Both the position numbers and the translations under genes were made by a program. Below are positions 60,800-64,000 of a stretch of DNA of 64,000 nucleotides, piece by piece. Each line of letters starts with the position of its first letter. The first letter of the stretch is position 1. Source of the stretch: an uncultured Bacilli bacterium (GTDB taxonomy: Bacteria > Bacillota_I > Bacilli_A > RF39 > UBA660); assembly GCA_949425635.1 (NCBI GenBank), contig CASPWD010000002.1:310001-374000 (forward strand), written 5' to 3'. The notes under the pieces were generated by a model that made no database searches, was not told the DNA's origin, and saw nothing but the letters and a program-made list of their open reading frames with translations.

Positions 60800-60802
60800 T
60801 CC

Positions 60803-61456
60803 TTACGACTTTATCTCCTTCCTTTTTATAATACCACTGATATAAAGAGATAACATTATTTGAAAACCTATATAGAAAAACCATTCAATAATAAAACAAA
60901 AATTTTCTAATATAATTCCTAAATTAAACATTTTTATTAAAAAAATCATTAATACATTAAAATCGCAAATACTTAAAAAAATAAATGCAATTAACAAAAG
61001 AAAGAACCTTTTCTCGATTTTAGCTTTCTTCATCAATGTTACCAAATTAAACATAAATATTCCTACATATAAAATTCCTTCGATTACTAGATATCTATTA
61101 TCTAAAAAATAACAAATTCCTAATATTAAACTTGAAAGAATTATTAAATAAGAAATTTTTATCTGCTCTTTATTCAAATAACGAATCAAACATAATTGAA
61201 TAATAAAGAAAAAATATATACCATAAATATTCTTTAAATATATAAAGCACAAATCCCCTAAAACTGCTAACATTACAATCAAATATAATGGTTTAACTAT
61301 ATTCTTATTTTTCATTGTACAAATACTAACTACAAAACTAGTTAATAGTATTGGCAATAAATTTAAAATATGTAATAGCCATGTTTCCCCAATAAACATT
61401 TTATAGAATATCATTATTAAAAAAAGGATTATTTCCAAAATAACATATAAAATCAT
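60803..61456 (-). CDS. Multi-pass membrane protein, possibly YhhN/TMEM86-like
   Basis: 217 residues, about eight hydrophobic helices. 'MLAVLGDLCFIYL' and 'IAFIFLSICDFNVLMI' carry Asp residues within helices, a pattern like the YhhN (lysoplasmalogenase) family, but the match is weak. If right, it would act on lysoplasmenyl lipids at the membrane. Poor RBS; follows the transglutaminase-like gene. Confidence 0.5.
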   Translation of the reverse strand: MILYVILEIILFLIMIFYKMFIGETWLLHILNLLPILLTSFVVSICTMKNKNIVKPLYLIVMLAVLGDLCFIYLKNIYGIYFFFIIQLCLIRYLNKEQIKISYLIILSSLILGICYFLDNRYLVIEGILYVGIFMFNLVTLMKKAKIEKRFFLLLIAFIFLSICDFNVLMIFLIKMFNLGIILENFCFIIEWFFYIGFQIMLSLYISGIIKRKEIKS

Positions 61457-61514
61457 TACATCATTTCTTTCTATCTCTTTTAAGTATCTCCAAATACATA
61501 AAATTTATACAAAG

Positions 61515-61535
61515 AAAAAGACTAATTCCTTAGCC
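61515..61535 (-). terminator. Intrinsic terminator after the transglutaminase-like gene
   Basis: Minus-strand stem GGCTAA/TTAGTC, loop GGAA, TTTTTC. Confidence 0.65.
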
Positions 61536-62108
61536 ATCTATTTGTTCTGTTATATCTTTTCCTTTTTCTAATATTTCATTTATAAAATCATCAAAAGAAA
61601 CATTATATTTTATATCACCATATTCAAAAATATGTAAATGCCTTATTATTTCTTCATTCATCATATTATATTTTTCATTCTCTTTTATATGATAATTCAT
61701 TTCAAACTTTAAAGCATCACTTATGTTATTAAAAACGTGAATTCCTCTATTAAAATAGTCAGAATGTTCAAACAATTTCCATTGTTCTTTATCTTCATAT
61801 ATTAAAAAAGTATGAGTTGAATAATCATTTGGTTCATCAAATAAAAACATGATGTAAAAAGTCTTAAACTTATATTCATGATTCCTAAACCAATCTCTTT
61901 CTAATTCAACCTGATCAAAGCAATGACCTATTTTTGTTTCCAACAATCTTTTTGGACTAGATAATTTCCACTTAGTTAATACGCTCTCTTCAAATTCATT
62001 TTCATCCCATGAACCATATCTATTGACTTCATCATCCTGAAATCCGTATTCAATTTCATCCATAAACTCGAGTAACTCTTCTGGCGTCTTTATTTCTTCA
62101 TAATTCAT
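61530..62108 (-). CDS. Transglutaminase-like (papain-fold) protein
   Basis: 192 residues. Cys63 in KIGHCFDQVELER, His99 in STHTFLIYE and Glu114/Asp117 in WKLFEHSDYF give a Cys-His-acid triad in the order seen in transglutaminase-like superfamily proteins. No signal peptide, so cytoplasmic. Function unknown. RBS AGGTGAA; follows the MBL hydrolase by 8 nt. Confidence 0.6.
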   Translation of the reverse strand: MNYEEIKTPEELLEFMDEIEYGFQDDEVNRYGSWDENEFEESVLTKWKLSSPKRLLETKIGHCFDQVELERDWFRNHEYKFKTFYIMFLFDEPNDYSTHTFLIYEDKEQWKLFEHSDYFNRGIHVFNNISDALKFEMNYHIKENEKYNMMNEEIIRHLHIFEYGDIKYNVSFDDFINEILEKGKDITEQIDG

Positions 62109-62116
62109 ACATTCAC

Positions 62117-62746
62117 CTATTTTATTAATAATTTACACTCTATATTAGAATCAATTAATTCTTTAAATTTCTCACCATCATTAACATCGCCAACAATACT
62201 TCCATAATGTGTCGGAATTACTACTTTAGGCTTTATTTCATTAACGAAAGAAGCCCCTTCTATATAATCACAAGTATAGGTTCCTCCTATTGGAATCAAA
62301 GCTATATCACAATTAACTTTCTCATTATCAGAATTCATATCTGTATCTCCAGCCACATAAATACGTTCATCATTCAAAGTAATGATATACCCAACCCAAT
62401 TATTACTCTTAGGATGATACTCCTTATTAACATTATAACTAGGAACTGTTTCTACCATAATTCCTTCAATATCATAAACCTCATTAGGAATTACTCCTAT
62501 AACATGACGTGGTCCAAACGTTCCCAAAACGAAAGTAGCCATTCTATCAGGTATCACAATTTTCGTATTATCATTCATCACCTTTTTAATTGACTCAACG
62601 TCATAATGATCATAATGATCATGTGTTATAAAGATTATATCAGCATCATGAACATCATCCTCAATTTTAAACGGATCAAAATAAATTATCAAATCATCGC
62701 TAATCTTAATACTACTATGAACATTAATACTTATTTTATCTTTCAT
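62117..62746 (-). CDS. MBL-fold metal-dependent hydrolase
   Basis: 209 residues. Metallo-beta-lactamase fold: THDHYDHYD (His42, His44, Asp46, His47), 'IYVAGDTDMNSDN' and 'PKVVIPTHYGSI' give the two-metal site. Resembles the UPF0173/UlaG-like subgroup (small stand-alone MBL). Substrate unknown. RBS AGGGG; stop overlaps nothing, with the zinc-ribbon gene 1 nt upstream. Confidence 0.85.
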   Translation of the reverse strand: MKDKISINVHSSIKISDDLIIYFDPFKIEDDVHDADIIFITHDHYDHYDVESIKKVMNDNTKIVIPDRMATFVLGTFGPRHVIGVIPNEVYDIEGIMVETVPSYNVNKEYHPKSNNWVGYIITLNDERIYVAGDTDMNSDNEKVNCDIALIPIGGTYTCDYIEGASFVNEIKPKVVIPTHYGSIVGDVNDGEKFKELIDSNIECKLLIK

Positions 62747-62747
62747 A

Positions 62748-63215
62748 TTATTCCCCTTTTCTAGATTTCTTTATTACTTCAACTTTTATCTTTTCTTCTG
62801 GTTTCTTACGTAAAGTTAATATTGTAAGTCGCTTTCCACATTTTGGGCATTTCGCATGTTGAATTCCAGCTTTTTTAGGTAATGGTAATTTCAAAGTAGT
62901 TTTACATTTATGACACTTCTTATATACATTAGTCTTTCTCTCTTTAAAATTTCTTATTACATTAGTAAAAGGTTTTAATATACTTCTAGTAATACTTAAA
63001 TAAACTTTATTCTCTTTATTTCTTTGTAACTTATTCTTTGAAAATAATCTAAAAATTATCAACGCTAACAAAATGAACTTGATAATATCTAATACAAAAT
63101 TTTTAACAAATATCGTCACAATTAATAAAATAAATAACAAAATAGTCAAAAATCGATTCAATTCATCGTATATTCTTTTTAAACTTTCTTTTATAAAATC
63201 TTTTCCAAATGGCAC
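62748..63215 (-). CDS. Membrane protein with C-terminal zinc ribbon
   Basis: 155 residues. Two close hydrophobic stretches (about 20-38 and 43-58), a basic middle, and a C-terminal zinc ribbon KCHKCKTTLKL...KCPKCGKRL (Cys102, 105, 123, 126 by count). Basic tail. GTG start at 63215 behind GAGGGAG. Just upstream of the MBL gene in the same direction. Function unknown; the ribbon suggests nucleic-acid or protein binding at the inner membrane face. Confidence 0.6.
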   Translation of the reverse strand: MPFGKDFIKESLKRIYDELNRFLTILLFILLIVTIFVKNFVLDIIKFILLALIIFRLFSKNKLQRNKENKVYLSITRSILKPFTNVIRNFKERKTNVYKKCHKCKTTLKLPLPKKAGIQHAKCPKCGKRLTILTLRKKPEEKIKVEVIKKSRKGE

Positions 63216-63291
63216 AGATTCTCCCTCATTTCTATAAATTAATTATACTAAAGAACTATCAAGTTTTTTGTAGTTATTTTATTAATAATTA

Positions 63292-64000
63292 TTAAGACTT
63301 ATTACTCCAATCCTCATTAGGATCAAATCCATTCTCTAATTCCCATTTAACTTGAACCTCTCTATGATATCTAACCGCATCATTTCTACTTACACTACAT
63401 ACACTAGCACCTTCTGTAACAAAGAAGAAATCTACATTATAAGTACTAGCTAAATCTTTAACTTCTTTACATAATCTTCTTACTCTATTTAATTCGAACT
63501 CTTCTGGATTTATGTTATTAAGTCTTAAATACTCTTTTCTAAACATATCTTTATCATTCAAAAACTTTCTTAAATCATTTAAATACTTTTCATAATCCTC
63601 ATCTTTAAAATACATTTTCTTCGTAGCATAACCATCTATTCCAAATTTACGTACTAGTACACTATGACAAGTATCAATAAGTTCATCTAACGAAACATTA
63701 GGATCTCTATTTAACTTAAAAGCGTAAGTTCTTTTAAACGGCTGTTCTACTTTCGTATTTCTATCAGCTGATGAAACAATCTTTCCATAAATATTTCTTG
63801 GTTCATCTTTCAAACTAGCACGATGATCCTCTACCGCTTCACTCATTATCTTTATTTCTTCTTCATTAAAATACTTTCTTAATTCCAAATCTTCCATTAA
63901 CCTCTGAGCAGATAATTTTTCATGATTTTCTCTATCAACATGAGCCGCCACATCATGATAAGCAGCTACAGTATAAACCATATCATAATTAATTTCAGGA
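63292..64000 (-). CDS. HD-domain phosphohydrolase, N-terminus cut by window edge
   Basis: The frame stays open to base 64000, so the N-terminus lies outside. The visible part starts PEINYDMVYTVAAYHDVAAHVDRENH, containing the HD pair (AAYHDVA) and a following His (DRENHEK), then 'EAVEDHRAS', all typical HD metal-binding sites. The remaining 130 residues are Lys/Arg/Glu rich with 'FGIDGYATKKMYF'. Hydrolyses phosphomonoesters or diesters by family; the substrate is unknown. Confidence 0.75.
   Translation of the reverse strand, partial: PEINYDMVYTVAAYHDVAAHVDRENHEKLSAQRLMEDLELRKYFNEEEIKIMSEAVEDHRASLKDEPRNIYGKIVSSADRNTKVEQPFKRTYAFKLNRDPNVSLDELIDTCHSVLVRKFGIDGYATKKMYFKDEDYEKYLNDLRKFLNDKDMFRKEYLRLNNINPEEFELNRVRRLCKEVKDLASTYNVDFFFVTEGASVCSVSRNDAVRYHREVQVKWELENGFDPNEDWSNKS

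Noticed and set aside
1-64000. CRISPR arrays, tRNA or rRNA genes, insertion sequences, integrases or prophage genes
   Set aside because: I saw no regular repeat-spacer pattern, no tRNA-like cloverleaf or conserved rRNA segments, and no transposase or integrase motifs. This was by eye; tRNAscan-SE, a CRISPR finder and an ISfinder search would decide.

Overview
This window is a low-GC (about 30% by eye) bacterial chromosome segment with dense operons, mostly on the minus strand. The gene set is that of a walled Bacillota: murB, murG, ftsQ/divIB, murT-gatD, uppP, liaF-like, ylmH, ylbL/ylbJ-like, csoR-copA-copZ. TGA works as a stop codon (for example the ATGA overlaps murG/murB and radical SAM/HAD), so the reading is genetic code 11 and not the Mycoplasma code. 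Many start codons follow AGGTGAT or GGTGAT at 4-5 nt, complementary to the 3' end of Bacillota 16S rRNA. The mix of divergent membrane proteins, InlB-type repeat proteins and hybrid kinases suggests an uncultured gut Bacilli lineage (RF39-like or similar). That placement is inference; no rRNA or tRNA gene is visible.

Layout. 1-5.5 kb: truncated ClpX-like ATPase, frr, a thioredoxin-fold protein without its cysteines, tsf, rpsB and an envelope protein. 5.6-14.8 kb: ylmH, a small STAS-like protein, divergent murT-gatD, and a murG-murB-ftsQ-queH operon. 14.8-28.1 kb: an envelope/signalling block with two related hybrid histidine kinases, an Hpt-receiver protein, two PlsC-like acyltransferase paralogues (one lacking the catalytic His), two InlB-repeat surface proteins, an acyl-CoA synthetase-like enzyme and a COG2509 FAD protein. 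28.2-47 kb: pyrH behind an apparent leader-peptide attenuator, two related membrane-anchored extracellular proteins, a HAD/radical-SAM pair, a predicted 26-residue membrane peptide gene, an HD protein, ylbL and ylbJ-like genes, a PP-loop enzyme, liaF/liaG-like genes, HIT, TspO, a metallopeptidase, a bactofilin-like membrane protein, rhomboid and HtrA. 47-64 kb: PRPP synthetase-like gene, acetyltransferase, a copper operon with mnmA inside it, uppP, a double aminoglycoside-phosphotransferase-fold protein, three tandem HExxH paralogues, a YhhN-like protein, a transglutaminase-like protein, an MBL hydrolase and a truncated HD protein.

The most unusual points are: (1) pyrH has moved out of the rpsB-tsf-pyrH-frr block and sits behind a 15-codon leader ORF and an intrinsic terminator with no room for another promoter, a layout like pyrBI attenuation; (2) the GatD homologue beside MurT has lost both catalytic residues of the glutaminase (Cys to Gly94, His to Val190); (3) three tandem HExxH(T/S)Q metallopeptidase-like paralogues; (4) a lipid/phosphorelay/surface-protein cluster containing a pseudo-acyltransferase; (5) a CsoR-type palindrome filling the 17-bp spacer of the copper promoter, with mnmA co-transcribed.
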